Source: Paenibacillus sp. A3 (GTDB lineage: Bacteria > Bacillota > Bacilli > Paenibacillales > NBRC-103111). Taken from it: 39,714 nt of DNA. Positions 32,475 through 39,714 of this stretch are shown piece by piece (within the stretch, counting starts at the first letter, position 1; each line of letters starts with the position of its first letter). A program made the translations under genes and the position numbers. The stretch covers positions 1-39,714 of the forward strand of contig NZ_JTHN01000261.1 in assembly GCF_001399685.1 (NCBI RefSeq). Direction: 5' to 3'. A model generated the notes under the pieces. It had not been told where the DNA came from, did no database searches, and worked only from the letters and a program-made list of their open reading frames with translations.

Positions 32475-32503
32475 AATATATGTAGGAGATTCTACGATTA
32501 TTC
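32475..32503 (-). promoter_or_regulatory. Sigma-E-like promoter P2 of spoIVA
   Basis: Minus strand -35 GAATAAT (32503-32497), a 14-base spacer, -10 CATATATT (32482-32475). The block ACATATATTTGT is shared exactly with P1. Two sigma-E promoters are also known for spoIVA in B. subtilis. Confidence 0.5.
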
Positions 32504-32523
32504 TAGCTATGGCAAGAAAAAAA

Positions 32524-32554
32524 CCTCTATCACCTTGGCTAGAAGGTTGATAGA
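32524..32554 (-). terminator. Terminator of the YphF-like lipoprotein gene
   Basis: Stem CCTCTATCA-CCTT / AAGGTTGATAGAGG with one bulge, followed by TTTTTTTC on the minus strand, just past the lipoprotein stop. Confidence 0.83.
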
Positions 32555-32561
32555 GGCTAGG

Positions 32562-33287
32562 TTAGAACGATTCCGGGATGGGAACCGGCTTATTGTCTTT
32601 CCACATGTAAGCAAACGAGCGCGCAGGGACGAAATACGATTCCTGAACGAGCAGCGCGCGGAGATCCTGCTTGGCATCAAGTTTGCTTTGAAGCTGTTTC
32701 TTATCGATAAGCCGCATTATTTCAGGCGCATAATCGATGGCGACCTGCCCCGATTCGCTCATCAGGAACGGAAGCTTTAACGAGCGCGTATACATGCTGG
32801 TCACTTCCAGAGGCTTCCGGTTCAGCTTGGCGTAATCGATGGCGAAAAAGCCGGGAGCGACCGGCTCCCCTGCCGGCAGCGTGCCCGTCTTCGATTTATA
32901 ACGGTCCACCTCCTGCTGCAGTTCGACCGTCTGCTGGAACGAAGGCAAATCCATCATCTTGACCGTCGGCTTCGTCTCCGCCTCGATCATAACGTAGGTC
33001 GCCGTCCCTCCGTTCTCGAACGCATTGGCAGGCACTTCGCTGATGTAACGCCCTTTCAGCTTTTTGAAATCGATCGGATTTTGTTCATACAGCGGCGTGG
33101 TCGCCTCGAAGTTTTTGATCGGCAGCACGCCGGTTTTCGCCTTATATTGATCGACCGCGTTCTGAACGACGATCATATATTCGCCGCTCGCAATCTGGTT
33201 CTCCTTACGCATCCCCTTCGGATACATGCAGCCGCCGAGCAGCGTGCAGACCAGCAGCAAAGACGCTGCCTGCAGCCAACGCTTCAT
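32562..33287 (-). CDS. Lipoprotein, probable YphF counterpart
   Basis: A 241-residue lipoprotein. The signal peptide MKRWLQAASLLLVCTLLGGC ends in a lipobox with Cys20 as the acylated residue. The mature part contains the motif VDxYKxKTGxLP twice (VDQYKAKTGVLP and VDRYKSKTGTLP), so it seems to be built from two related modules of about 80 residues; the motif recalls the helix-loop of type II secretion pseudopilins. B. subtilis has the lipoprotein YphF in the same place beside spoIVA, with nearly the same length, and I take this as its counterpart by position. The ATG at 33287 follows GGAGG by seven bases and touches the ferredoxin stop (TGATG), so the two are coupled. Confidence 0.8.
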   Translation of the reverse strand: MKRWLQAASLLLVCTLLGGCMYPKGMRKENQIASGEYMIVVQNAVDQYKAKTGVLPIKNFEATTPLYEQNPIDFKKLKGRYISEVPANAFENGGTATYVMIEAETKPTVKMMDLPSFQQTVELQQEVDRYKSKTGTLPAGEPVAPGFFAIDYAKLNRKPLEVTSMYTRSLKLPFLMSESGQVAIDYAPEIMRLIDKKQLQSKLDAKQDLRALLVQESYFVPARSFAYMWKDNKPVPIPESF

Positions 33288-33628
33288 CACCATTCCTCCT
33301 CCTGCTTTTCCAACTGCCTGCGTATAGCGCTCTTCAACGGATCCTCCGGCACGAGCACGGTGACAGGCCCGGTGATTTTCGCTTGGCAAGCGAGACGATA
33401 GCCGTCCTGCTGCAAGCCGCCAAGCTTCAGCGCCTCATTGCGGTTCGGCTCGGCCAGCCCCGTGCCGGCGTTCTCCGTCACGCGAACCTTGCACATCAGA
33501 CAAGCCGCCTTGCCCCCGCACCGGGTGCGGATATGCACGCGGGCGCGCCGGGCCGCATCCAGAAGCGTCGTGCCCGGTCTTGCTTCCAACGTTTTGTTAT
33601 CGGGTAAAAAAGTAACTTTCGCGGCCAT
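33287..33628 (-). CDS. [2Fe-2S] ferredoxin-like protein
   Basis: A 113-residue plant-type ferredoxin fold protein. Cluster ligands are C-x5-C-x2-C in TRCGGKAACLMCKV plus a fourth Cys in RLACQAKI. The C-terminal tail (about 98-113) is charged and helical. It likely carries single electrons for an unidentified partner. The ATG at 33628 follows GGAAGGAG. It is translationally linked to the lipoprotein gene and lies 17 bases after the nucleotidyltransferase-like gene. Confidence 0.88.
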   Translation of the reverse strand: MAAKVTFLPDNKTLEARPGTTLLDAARRARVHIRTRCGGKAACLMCKVRVTENAGTGLAEPNRNEALKLGGLQQDGYRLACQAKITGPVTVLVPEDPLKSAIRRQLEKQEEEW

Positions 33629-33644
33629 ACGCGCTCTCCTTCCG

Positions 33645-34259
33645 TTAACTCATCGCTTTCGGGTCGAGCAGCGTACGCAGCCTGTCGGCGAGCTCCCCGC
33701 TGAAGCGGTTGCGGGCAATCAAATCCTCCAAAGCCAGCCTGTGACGCTCCGGCTCCTGGACTCGGCACACCCTTGCAATCGCTTCATAGCGGTCCGGGCG
33801 ATCCCGCAGCACGTTAAACACCAGTTCGTGGGCCAGCGGCATTAACCGGACGGCCTCTCGTTCGCCATACGAAACAGCAAGCGCATGCGTCCGCGCCAAA
33901 TACTCGGCTTCCACGCGATATTCGCTATCCATCGCCCGTACCTCGAAAGCCCCGACCAGCTCCACCTTGACGCCGTTCATCTCATAATGGCTAAGAATCG
34001 ACCGGTAAATGGGCGTTTCACTCTCCGTCTGATCGTCAGTCGCGTACCGTCGGAGCGCCATATGCAAAGCCTCCGCATCGCGCCGGTCAGCGTATAAATC
34101 CAAGTCCCTGGGAAGCGCGTCAAGCCGCACGCCTTGCAGCAGCAGACCTGTGCTGCCTCCGACCAGCCAAATTGAGTCAGATTCCCGTGTATGTACAGCA
34201 AGCTCGGAAAAAATCTCCTTGAGCCGTCCCGGCACCGTGCCAAGTTGTTGAGTATTCAT
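33645..34259 (-). CDS. Nucleotidyltransferase-like protein
   Basis: A 204-residue protein with the marks of the nucleotidyltransferase fold: IWLVGGSTGLLLQGV followed by LPRDLDLYADRRDAEA, where GGS and the D-x-D pair would bind nucleotide and metal, and VKVELVGAFEV for the third acidic position. The remainder is helical. Such proteins add a nucleotide to small molecules, proteins or RNA, or act as antitoxin-type kinases; no target is evident. The ATG at 34259 follows AGGATGAT. It sits between two ferredoxin genes, an unusual setting. Confidence 0.75.
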   Translation of the reverse strand: MNTQQLGTVPGRLKEIFSELAVHTRESDSIWLVGGSTGLLLQGVRLDALPRDLDLYADRRDAEALHMALRRYATDDQTESETPIYRSILSHYEMNGVKVELVGAFEVRAMDSEYRVEAEYLARTHALAVSYGEREAVRLMPLAHELVFNVLRDRPDRYEAIARVCRVQEPERHRLALEDLIARNRFSGELADRLRTLLDPKAMS

Positions 34260-34286
34260 CTTATCATCCTATGCTAAGCAAAATGG

Positions 34287-34580
34287 TCAAAAATAAGGCT
34301 TATGCGCAACCGCGATCACGCCCTCGCTTTTTACTTTCGCCTGACAACCTAACCGAAATCCCTGCTCCAGCTCTTCCGGCTCCAGATTGTCCAGCTCCTC
34401 GTCCGTCGGAGCGTTCAAATGCTCCATGCCCTCGCTTACTTGACAGCGGCAGCGGGAGCAAGTGCCTCGCATGCAGGAGAAGCCCCAATCCACTTCCGTC
34501 TTCAGCGCCAAATCCAAGATCGTGAACCCGGTCACCGGTTCGATCGATTTCGTTACTCTGCGTCCTTTTAAAGTGATCAT
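34287..34580 (-). CDS. [2Fe-2S] ferredoxin
   Basis: A 97-residue plant-type ferredoxin. The ligands are in the classical spacing, C-x5-C-x2-C in FSCMRGTCSRCRC, with a fourth Cys in RLGCQAKV. The acidic stretch LNAPTDEELDNLEPEELEQG is typical of the family. It differs clearly from the other ferredoxin at 33287-33628, so they are not a recent duplication. The ATG at 34580 follows AAGGAG. Confidence 0.9.
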   Translation of the reverse strand: MITLKGRRVTKSIEPVTGFTILDLALKTEVDWGFSCMRGTCSRCRCQVSEGMEHLNAPTDEELDNLEPEELEQGFRLGCQAKVKSEGVIAVAHKPYF

Positions 34581-34595
34581 AAGCTGCCAAACTCC

Positions 34596-34775
34596 TTACA
34601 GTAGGGATACGACCATATAAATAAAGATCGGGATAAACATCAAGAACGCGACCAACGACAGCACAAACCTGACAATGCCCGTCGTTTTATTTCTCGCAAA
34701 CGTGATCAGCAGCGAAGCGAGAACCATGAGACCGATCGCAATAAAAGATGCCCACATTTTGTCCAACGGCGACAT
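34596..34775 (-). CDS. DUF2768 family small membrane protein (YphE-like)
   Basis: A 59-residue protein with two transmembrane helices, MWASFIAIGLMVLASLLITF and IVRFVLSLVAFLMFIPIFIY. It fits the DUF2768/YphE family, which in B. subtilis lies between spoIVA-yphF and gpsA-der, as here. The function is unknown, with a link to sporulation suspected from its distribution. I chose the ATG at 34775 (MSPLDKMWASF); the open frame runs on to 34862 without support, and the Shine-Dalgarno (GGGGTTGGA) is weak and rather far. Confidence 0.78.
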   Translation of the reverse strand: MSPLDKMWASFIAIGLMVLASLLITFARNKTTGIVRFVLSLVAFLMFIPIFIYMVVSLL

Positions 34776-34888
34776 AATAAATTTTCCAACCCCTAGCTTG
34801 GTAACGTAATTGACTCCATCATAACACAAAAAAAGCACAAGCGCGCTTGACCGGCGGCTCATGCCATAAAACTGTTAAAAATGTCACC

Positions 34889-35167
34889 TTACTTCTTCAT
34901 GATCATCTTCATGAGCTGTTCCAAATTGTCCGTACTCACTTTGCTGCTTTTGATCGCTTGGATCAGCTCATTCGTCGTTTGATCCGAAACGGGAACATTT
35001 ACAAGGCCCGCTACTTGCTTAATCAGCTGCCGCAGCTGCGTATCGCTCTGCAGCGTGGACGGCTTAACCCCGCTCGCAAGCTTGTATATATCTTTCTCGG
35101 AGACGCTTTTGCCGGTTTTTTTCTTAACCACATTGAGCACGTCTTTCGGCATGTTTTTATCTGCCAT
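34889..35167 (-). CDS. Stage VI sporulation protein F (SpoVIF family)
   Basis: A 92-residue helical protein of the SpoVIF family, needed in Bacillus for late spore-coat assembly. PKDVLNVVKKKTGKSVSEKD and IYKLASGVKPSTLQSDTQLR are the family core; the C-terminus NLEQLMKMIMKK is basic. The ATG at 35167 follows GAGGAGGG. A sigma-K-like promoter lies just upstream. Confidence 0.88.
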   Translation of the reverse strand: MADKNMPKDVLNVVKKKTGKSVSEKDIYKLASGVKPSTLQSDTQLRQLIKQVAGLVNVPVSDQTTNELIQAIKSSKVSTDNLEQLMKMIMKK

Positions 35168-35208
35168 CGTTGTCCCTCCTCAGACTGGTTATGCAGTAAA
35201 GCCTGAGG

Positions 35209-35237
35209 TAGTATATGTGGAAAAGTTGCCGTCGGTA
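35209..35237 (-). promoter_or_regulatory. Sigma-K-like promoter of the SpoVIF gene
   Basis: Minus strand -10 CATATACTA (35217-35209) fits CATANNNTA exactly, with TACC (35237-35234) 16-17 bases upstream as the -35. This matches late mother-cell expression of spoVIF genes. Confidence 0.5.
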
Positions 35238-35249
35238 TAGGCGTTCGCC

Positions 35250-36299
35250 TTAACGAAGCCAACCGTTTTGAGAATCGTCGGCGATTTCTTCGGTTTCGTG
35301 CCGGGGACCCCGTCCCATCAAATGCTCTACAGCCGTTTTCGGTTTTTTTCCGTTAAACAGGACGTCGTACAGCTGTTCCGTAATCGGCATGGAAATCTCA
35401 TAGCGGCGGGACAACTGATAGGCGGCCTGCGTCGTTTTGACGCCTTCTACGACCATGCCCATCCGCTGAAGCACTTCTTCCAGCGAATGTCCCTGTGCCA
35501 GCATCGACCCGGCCCGCCAGTTGCGGCTGTGCCTGCTCGTGCACGTAACCACCAAATCACCGATTCCGGCCAATCCCGCGAACGTCAACGGACTCGCCCC
35601 CATCGCCGTCCCAAGTCTGGCGATTTCGGCCAGTCCTCGGGTAAGCAGAGCCGCTTTGGCGTTATCTCCGAATTCTAACCCGTCGCTGAGACCTGCTCCG
35701 AGCGCAATAATATTTTTGAGCGCGCCGCCAACCTCGACGCCAATGACGTCAGGGTTCGTATATACGCGAAAATACGAGTTGATCAACAAATCCTGCGCCT
35801 GCTCGGCGGCTTCTTTGTCCAGCGAAGCAACGACGACCGTCGTCGGGCATTGCTTGATGACCTCTTCCGCATGGCTTGGCCCGGACAGTACGACCAGCCG
35901 GTTCGAATCGTAGGATGTCAGCTCTTCCGCCAACACTTCGCTCATGCGCTTTAAGCTGCCGGCTTCGAATCCTTTGGTTGCATGGACCAGAAATGAATCG
36001 GGGCTCAAATGCGGTTTAAGCTGACCGGCGATATCCCGCATGGCCGAGGACGGTGCTACAATCACAACGGCTTCCGCATCTTTCACGGCTTCTTCCATCG
36101 AATCAGTCGCCCGAATCCGCGAAGACAACAAAACCTCGGGCAGAAACCGGCTGTTGCGGTGCTCCTCGTTAATCTCCCGTACCTGATCGCGGTTGCGCGA
36201 CCACAGCAGTACGTCGCGGCCGTTATCCGCCAGCACCGAGGCAATGGCCGTTCCCCAACTTCCCGCTACCAGCACGGCGGTTTTACCGGAAACCGGCAT
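35250..36299 (-). CDS. gpsA: Glycerol-3-phosphate dehydrogenase [NAD(P)+] (GpsA)
   Basis: Reduces dihydroxyacetone phosphate to sn-glycerol 3-phosphate for phospholipid synthesis. It has 349 residues. Typical blocks are VHATKGFEAGSLKRMSEVL, VLSGPSHAEEV, GVEVGGALKNIIALGAGLSDG (with the catalytic lysine) and GLAGIGDLVVTCTSRHSRN. The nucleotide loop reads LVAGSWGTA, where the usual first glycine (GAGSWGTA) is replaced by valine. The ATG at 36299 follows CGGAGGTG. It is 24 bases downstream of plsY, which uses its product. Confidence 0.95.
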   Translation of the reverse strand: MPVSGKTAVLVAGSWGTAIASVLADNGRDVLLWSRNRDQVREINEEHRNSRFLPEVLLSSRIRATDSMEEAVKDAEAVVIVAPSSAMRDIAGQLKPHLSPDSFLVHATKGFEAGSLKRMSEVLAEELTSYDSNRLVVLSGPSHAEEVIKQCPTTVVVASLDKEAAEQAQDLLINSYFRVYTNPDVIGVEVGGALKNIIALGAGLSDGLEFGDNAKAALLTRGLAEIARLGTAMGASPLTFAGLAGIGDLVVTCTSRHSRNWRAGSMLAQGHSLEEVLQRMGMVVEGVKTTQAAYQLSRRYEISMPITEQLYDVLFNGKKPKTAVEHLMGRGPRHETEEIADDSQNGWLR

Positions 36300-36323
36300 G
36301 AACGAACACCTCCGTCTATTTCG

Positions 36324-36926
36324 TCAAACTTGTTTTTTGGCACCAAGCTTGTTCTCTTGTCCTTTTAACAGCTTCACGATATTGCTCCGGTGCTTGACCC
36401 AAGCGAATACGAAGAGAAGCAGGCTAAGCGCGAAAATTTCCCGGGATCCGACCATAAACCAGATCAAGATCGGCAAAAGTGCGGTAAACAATAGCGATCC
36501 CAGAGAAACGTAACGCGTAATAGCAATAGAAACAATAGCAACAATCCCGGCGATAAGCGCAGGCAAAAAGGCAAGTGTCGCCATCACTCCGATCGTCGTC
36601 GCAATGCCCTTGCCTCCCCGAAACCCGAAAAACACGGGCCAATTGTGCCCGACGATGACGCTGATCCCCGCAAGCACTTCAAACAGCGGATCGCTCCCGC
36701 TCAGCCACGTGCCGATCCAGACGGCCGCCACGCCCTTCAGTACATCCAAGAGAAGCACTGCGATGCCCGGCCCTTTGCCGAGCACCCGCAGCGTATTCGT
36801 AGCCCCCGCGTTCCCGCTTCCGTGTTCGCGTATATCGATGCCTTTCAGCAGTTTGCCTGCCAAATAACTAAAGCTGATCGAGCCGAGCAAATAACCGATC
36901 AAAAGTGAGAGCAAGCTAGTCAACAC
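36324..36926 (-). CDS. plsY: Glycerol-3-phosphate acyltransferase (PlsY)
   Basis: Membrane acyltransferase that moves an acyl group from acyl-phosphate to glycerol 3-phosphate, first step of phospholipid assembly. It has 200 residues and about five transmembrane helices. Motif 1 GSISFSYLAGKLL with HGSGNAGATN, and motif 2 RGGKGIATTIGV, are characteristic. The start codon is GTG at 36926 with AGGGGAG upstream, and the gene lies nine bases after der. Being next to gpsA couples supply and use of glycerol 3-phosphate. Confidence 0.96.
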   Translation of the reverse strand: MLTSLLSLLIGYLLGSISFSYLAGKLLKGIDIREHGSGNAGATNTLRVLGKGPGIAVLLLDVLKGVAAVWIGTWLSGSDPLFEVLAGISVIVGHNWPVFFGFRGGKGIATTIGVMATLAFLPALIAGIVAIVSIAITRYVSLGSLLFTALLPILIWFMVGSREIFALSLLLFVFAWVKHRSNIVKLLKGQENKLGAKKQV

Positions 36927-36935
36927 GGTTCTCCC

Positions 36936-38258
36936 CTATTCCTCGTCCGATTTACGACGCGTAAACATGCGCAGAGGAGTACCCTCGAAACCGAACGCGC
37001 CGCGAATTTTATTTTCCAAATATCGCTGGTAGGAGAAATGCATCAGCTCCGGATCGTTCACGAAGAAAATGATGGTCGGCGGCTTGACCGCCACCTGTGT
37101 CGCATAGTTGATACGCAGACGTTTCCCTTTATCCGTCGGCGGCGGGTTGATAGCCACGGCATCGGACACGACATCGTTCAGCACGTGCGTCGCCACGCGC
37201 GCCGCATGCTGCTCGGCTACATTGGTCACGACCGGGAACAGCTTATGCAGCCGCTGCTTCGTCTTGGCCGACAAAAACACGACGGGAGCATAGGTCATAA
37301 ACAAAAAATGGTCACGGATTTTTTGCGTGAACTGATGCATCGTTTTGTCGTCTTTTTCCACGATATCCCATTTGTTCACAACGAAGATCGCCGCTTTGCC
37401 CGCCTCGTGCGCATATCCGGCGACATGCTTATCCTGTTCGATAATGCCTTCCTCGCCGTCGATGACGACCAGCACGACGTCCGCCCGCTCGATCGCCTTC
37501 ATGGCGCGCATGACGCTGTACTTCTCCGTCGTCTCGTATACTTTGCCGCGCTTGCGCATCCCCGCCGTATCGATAATGACGTATTTTTGGCCGTCTTTCT
37601 CAAAAGGCGTATCGATCGCGTCGCGCGTCGTTCCGGCGACATTGCTGACGATGACGCGCTCTTCTCCCAGGATGGCGTTGACGAGCGACGATTTCCCGAC
37701 GTTCGGCCGGCCGATCAAGGCGACCTTGATTACATCCTCGCCGTACTCTTCCTCAGTCGTGTCCGGAAAATGCTTGATCACCTCGTCAAGCAGGTCGCCG
37801 ATTCCCGTGCCGTGAGAGCCGGAGATGCCGACGACTTCGCCGAAGCCGAGGCTGTAGAACTCGTAAATATCGTCCATCCGCTTCAGATTGTCCACCTTGT
37901 TGACGGCAACGATAACCGGCTTTTTCGCCCGGAACAGCATTTCCGCGACTTCGCTGTCCGCCGGCGTAATGCCCGCTTTGGCATCCACCATAAACACGAT
38001 GACGTCCGCTTCCTCGATGGCAAGCTCCGCTTGAACGCGAACGGACTTCATGATCTGATCTTCCCCGTCGATCTCAATTCCGCCGGTGTCGATGACGCTG
38101 AACTCGGTGTCCAGCCACTCTCCCCTGCCGTACAGCCGGTCCCGGGTAACCCCCGGTTTATCTTCCACAATAGCCAGCTTATCGCCGATAATACGGTTAA
38201 ACACCGTAGATTTGCCCACGTTCGGACGGCCGACAATCGCTACGATTGGTCTTGCCAT
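36936..38258 (-). CDS. der: Ribosome-associated GTPase Der (EngA)
   Basis: Essential GTPase for 50S ribosome assembly, with two tandem G domains and a KH-like C-terminus, 440 residues. G domain 1 has [15 protein letters not shown] and NKVD; G domain 2 has [15 protein letters not shown] and NKWD. The C-terminus has [27 protein letters not shown] chose the ATG at 38258 with GAAGGGA nine bases upstream; an ATG three codons earlier is too close to that site. In Bacillus der and gpsA are adjacent; here plsY lies between them. Confidence 0.96.
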   Translation of the reverse strand: MARPIVAIVGRPNVGKSTVFNRIIGDKLAIVEDKPGVTRDRLYGRGEWLDTEFSVIDTGGIEIDGEDQIMKSVRVQAELAIEEADVIVFMVDAKAGITPADSEVAEMLFRAKKPVIVAVNKVDNLKRMDDIYEFYSLGFGEVVGISGSHGTGIGDLLDEVIKHFPDTTEEEYGEDVIKVALIGRPNVGKSSLVNAILGEERVIVSNVAGTTRDAIDTPFEKDGQKYVIIDTAGMRKRGKVYETTEKYSVMRAMKAIERADVVLVVIDGEEGIIEQDKHVAGYAHEAGKAAIFVVNKWDIVEKDDKTMHQFTQKIRDHFLFMTYAPVVFLSAKTKQRLHKLFPVVTNVAEQHAARVATHVLNDVVSDAVAINPPPTDKGKRLRINYATQVAVKPPTIIFFVNDPELMHFSYQRYLENKIRGAFGFEGTPLRMFTRRKSDEE

Positions 38259-38342
38259 GCACTTCATTCCCTTCTTTGACTACCGCATTGTTGCTTCATG
38301 TCTCCCTCCGCCCGTTCGGCCAAGGGACGTTATGTACAAAGA

Positions 38343-38363
38343 CAAGCCTGTTTTCAAGGCTTG
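38343..38363 (-). terminator. Weak terminator-like hairpin downstream of the YIEGIA pair
   Basis: Stem CAAGCCT / AGGCTTG with a loop of about seven bases, followed by TCTTTG on the minus strand. The T-tract is poor, so this is uncertain. Confidence 0.4.
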
Positions 38364-38436
38364 CAAGCTCTGATATTATATCAAAATCGAATTCACAAGT
38401 AAATGAACGAAACGTTAGCGGGCAGCCTTCCAGCCA

Positions 38437-38619
38437 TTAATGCTTCACTAAAATAACGATCCCGTTCTCCAAATCGTGAGCCGCCGCATCCAAAATTTTT
38501 TCCAGCTTAAAGGCTACTTGCTGCTGATGATTTGCATCGTCCGCGATAAAGATCGGAGCTCCGCCGGCCACCGTTTGCCGGTTTGCTTCCGTCGCCACCA
38601 CCGCCATAATTTGTCCCAT
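38437..38619 (-). CDS. Putative capping complex subunit for YIEGIA
   Basis: A 60-residue protein, MGQIMAVVATEANRQTVAGG followed by APIFIADDANHQQQ and an ending NGIVILVKH. It matches the small protein family that accompanies YIEGIA membrane proteins in spore formers. The function is unknown. The ATG at 38619 follows GGAGG and lies five bases after the YIEGIA stop, so the two are co-expressed. Confidence 0.75.
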   Translation of the reverse strand: MGQIMAVVATEANRQTVAGGAPIFIADDANHQQQVAFKLEKILDAAAHDLENGIVILVKH

Positions 38620-38624
38620 TAGCG

Positions 38625-39539
38625 CTATCCTCCCGCTTTTCCGCCGGTTTGCACATGCGCTTCGCTCGGCATCCGCACCGCGCTTTCCAGCACCGGCGAG
38701 TTCATCGCGACTTGCCGGGCTTTCTCCGGATCTTGCTCCTGCGGAAGCAGCAGCACCGCCAGCCGCCCGTCATTCATATCCAGCTTGGCCAACGGAACGA
38801 GCGCCGGTTCGCCTTCGTCGCGATGGACGCCCATGATCGTTGACACGTCATGCAATAGCGCCTGCCGCTGTCCCGGGTTAGCCAAGGTAACCCTTGCATT
38901 TTTATTTTTCGGCACAAGCACAAGACCGATGGCTTTTTTCCGGATGACATTTTGCGTATCGCTTAATCCTACGTTCATGATATAGATATCGTCAACGAAC
39001 AGATTCGGTCCGTCGAGCCGCACCTGGCCGATGTTTACATTTGCAATGTGGGACAAGGTTTTGCCCGTCTTGAACATATTGGTGACCAGAATAGCCGCAA
39101 TACCGGCCACGATCCCCCAATACCAGGGGAACACGATACCGAAGAACGCCGTGGCAAACGCGGTAAAAATGACTAAATAGTTGCGGCCTTCAAACACCAT
39201 TGCAATCCCTTCGATATAGGTCGCTCCCCGCGGCACCAGCTCCAGGCTGTCAATCTTGCTCAGCGTCTGGCGCTCCATATTACGAACGTCCCGGAACTGC
39301 TGCGCCGCCATAGCCAAAAACGTCATGGCCGTATAATTCTTATCCAGCAGCGATGGGACAGCAACCGATCCGAGCCCCGCCGCAATGACGCCCAAGGAAA
39401 GGTGAATGATTTTGCCGTGAGGATAAGTCGGATATTGCCGGTAATCGGTCCGCAGCATCGTCAGCCGGGCCAGCACACCGAACACTACGCCCAGTATGAT
39501 TCCTACGGTATATTTTTGCTCCACCAGCCAAGCCCACAC
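38625..39539 (-). CDS. YIEGIA family membrane protein
   Basis: A 304-residue membrane protein named for the motif in its sequence, RGATYIEGIAMVFEGRNYL (about residues 105-123). The N-terminal half has about four to five membrane helices (for instance YTVGIILGVVFGVLARLTM and LVIFTAFATAFFGIVFPWYW). The C-terminal half, from about 165, is soluble and includes VDDIYIMNVGLSDTQNVIR, RVTLANPGQRQALLHDVSTI and MNDGRLAVLLLPQEQDP. Such genes lie near der and spoIVA in spore formers and are thought to work in sporulation, without known biochemistry. Start GTG at 39539 with AAGGAAGGAG upstream at rather long spacing. Confidence 0.85.
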   Translation of the reverse strand: MWAWLVEQKYTVGIILGVVFGVLARLTMLRTDYRQYPTYPHGKIIHLSLGVIAAGLGSVAVPSLLDKNYTAMTFLAMAAQQFRDVRNMERQTLSKIDSLELVPRGATYIEGIAMVFEGRNYLVIFTAFATAFFGIVFPWYWGIVAGIAAILVTNMFKTGKTLSHIANVNIGQVRLDGPNLFVDDIYIMNVGLSDTQNVIRKKAIGLVLVPKNKNARVTLANPGQRQALLHDVSTIMGVHRDEGEPALVPLAKLDMNDGRLAVLLLPQEQDPEKARQVAMNSPVLESAVRMPSEAHVQTGGKAGG

Positions 39540-39582
39540 GTCGATCGCGTCTCCTTCCTTCTCGGGCAGCAGCTTCTGCCTG

Positions 39583-39714
39583 TCAATCGTTCTCCGGCTC
39601 TCTGCCGGTCCTCATCCTTTGCCGCACTCGCTTAAGTGCCAGTTGGGTCCCCGCTACTACTCCTTCCAGCAGCAGGGAAAAGCCTCGGGCCGCAAAGGCT
39701 GTCAGCCACCACTC
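39583..39714 (-). CDS. 3' end of an unidentified gene
   Basis: The last 43 codons of a minus-strand gene that begins outside the window, ending at TGA (39585-39583). The visible residues, EWWLTAFAARGFSLLLEGVV followed by an arginine-rich helix, suggest an amphipathic or membrane-bordering C-terminus. The gene ends 43 bases before the YIEGIA start and is probably in the same operon. Too little is present for a family call. Confidence 0.5.
   Translation of the reverse strand, partial: EWWLTAFAARGFSLLLEGVVAGTQLALKRVRQRMRTGREPEND

Noticed and set aside
37038..38279. 413-codon plus-strand open frame opposite der
   Set aside because: Antisense to both G domains of der, composition typical of a shadow frame.
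1..39714. CRISPR arrays, insertion sequences, prophage or toxin-antitoxin pairs
   Set aside because: No repeat-spacer pattern, transposase, integrase, or paired small toxin genes were seen on either strand.

Overview
The window reads as a chromosomal segment of a spore-forming Firmicute of the Paenibacillus group. This rests on spoIVA, SpoVIF, YyaC, YIEGIA, hbs, two-subunit heptaprenyl diphosphate synthase genes and a Bacillus-type aro/trp supraoperon, in moderately GC-rich DNA. Almost every gene lies on the minus strand, so transcription runs from high to low coordinates. The one convincing plus-strand gene is at 9504-9902. I see no insertion sequence, phage, CRISPR array or rRNA.

Region by region, in ascending coordinates: (1) 1-1868, menaquinol:cytochrome c reductase (qcrC partial, qcrB, qcrA), with its promoter near 1944-1972. 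(2) 2110-5424, DUF2487 (YpiF-like), an IDEAL-domain peptide, a gamma-carbonic-anhydrase-like protein, an unrecognised protein and a histidine phosphatase. (3) 5491-6707, a translationally coupled anti-sigma/ECF sigma pair. (4) 6948-7083, no ORF, but a consensus sigma-A promoter with a full cre match in its spacer, a transcript of about 80 nt and a strong terminator: a probable catabolite-controlled small RNA. (5) 7103-19087, the aromatic amino-acid supraoperon aroC-aroB-aroH-trpEDCFBA-hisC-tyrA, interrupted between trpA and hisC by a plus-strand secreted-protein gene. trpE is preceded by a TRAP-type leader. (6) 19292-20782, a 54-aa unknown peptide, cheR and ndk. (7) 21026-25948, a quinone cluster hepS-menG-ubiA-ubiX-mqnA-hepT. 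(8) 26038-30635, a membrane-anchored unknown, mtrB (TRAP), a PAP2 phosphatase, hprK, tRNA-Pro, yyaC and hbs. (9) 30829-39714, spoIVA, a YphF-like lipoprotein, two [2Fe-2S] ferredoxins around a nucleotidyltransferase-like protein, DUF2768, SpoVIF, gpsA, plsY, der, the YIEGIA pair and the end of one more gene.

The parts connect. TRAP made from mtrB should bind the (G/U)AG array in the trpE leader. MqnA, UbiX, UbiA and MenG with HepS/HepT would make the menaquinone used by the Qcr complex. HprK phosphorylates HPr, the usual co-repressor for CcpA, and the putative small RNA has cre sites at its promoter. spoIVA has two sigma-E-like promoters and the SpoVIF gene has a sigma-K-like one.

The most novel candidate is the small RNA at about 6948-7026. 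After it come the split supraoperon with a foreign-looking secreted gene, the futalosine-type genes inside the hepS-menG-hepT locus, and the 54-aa helix-turn-helix-like peptide.
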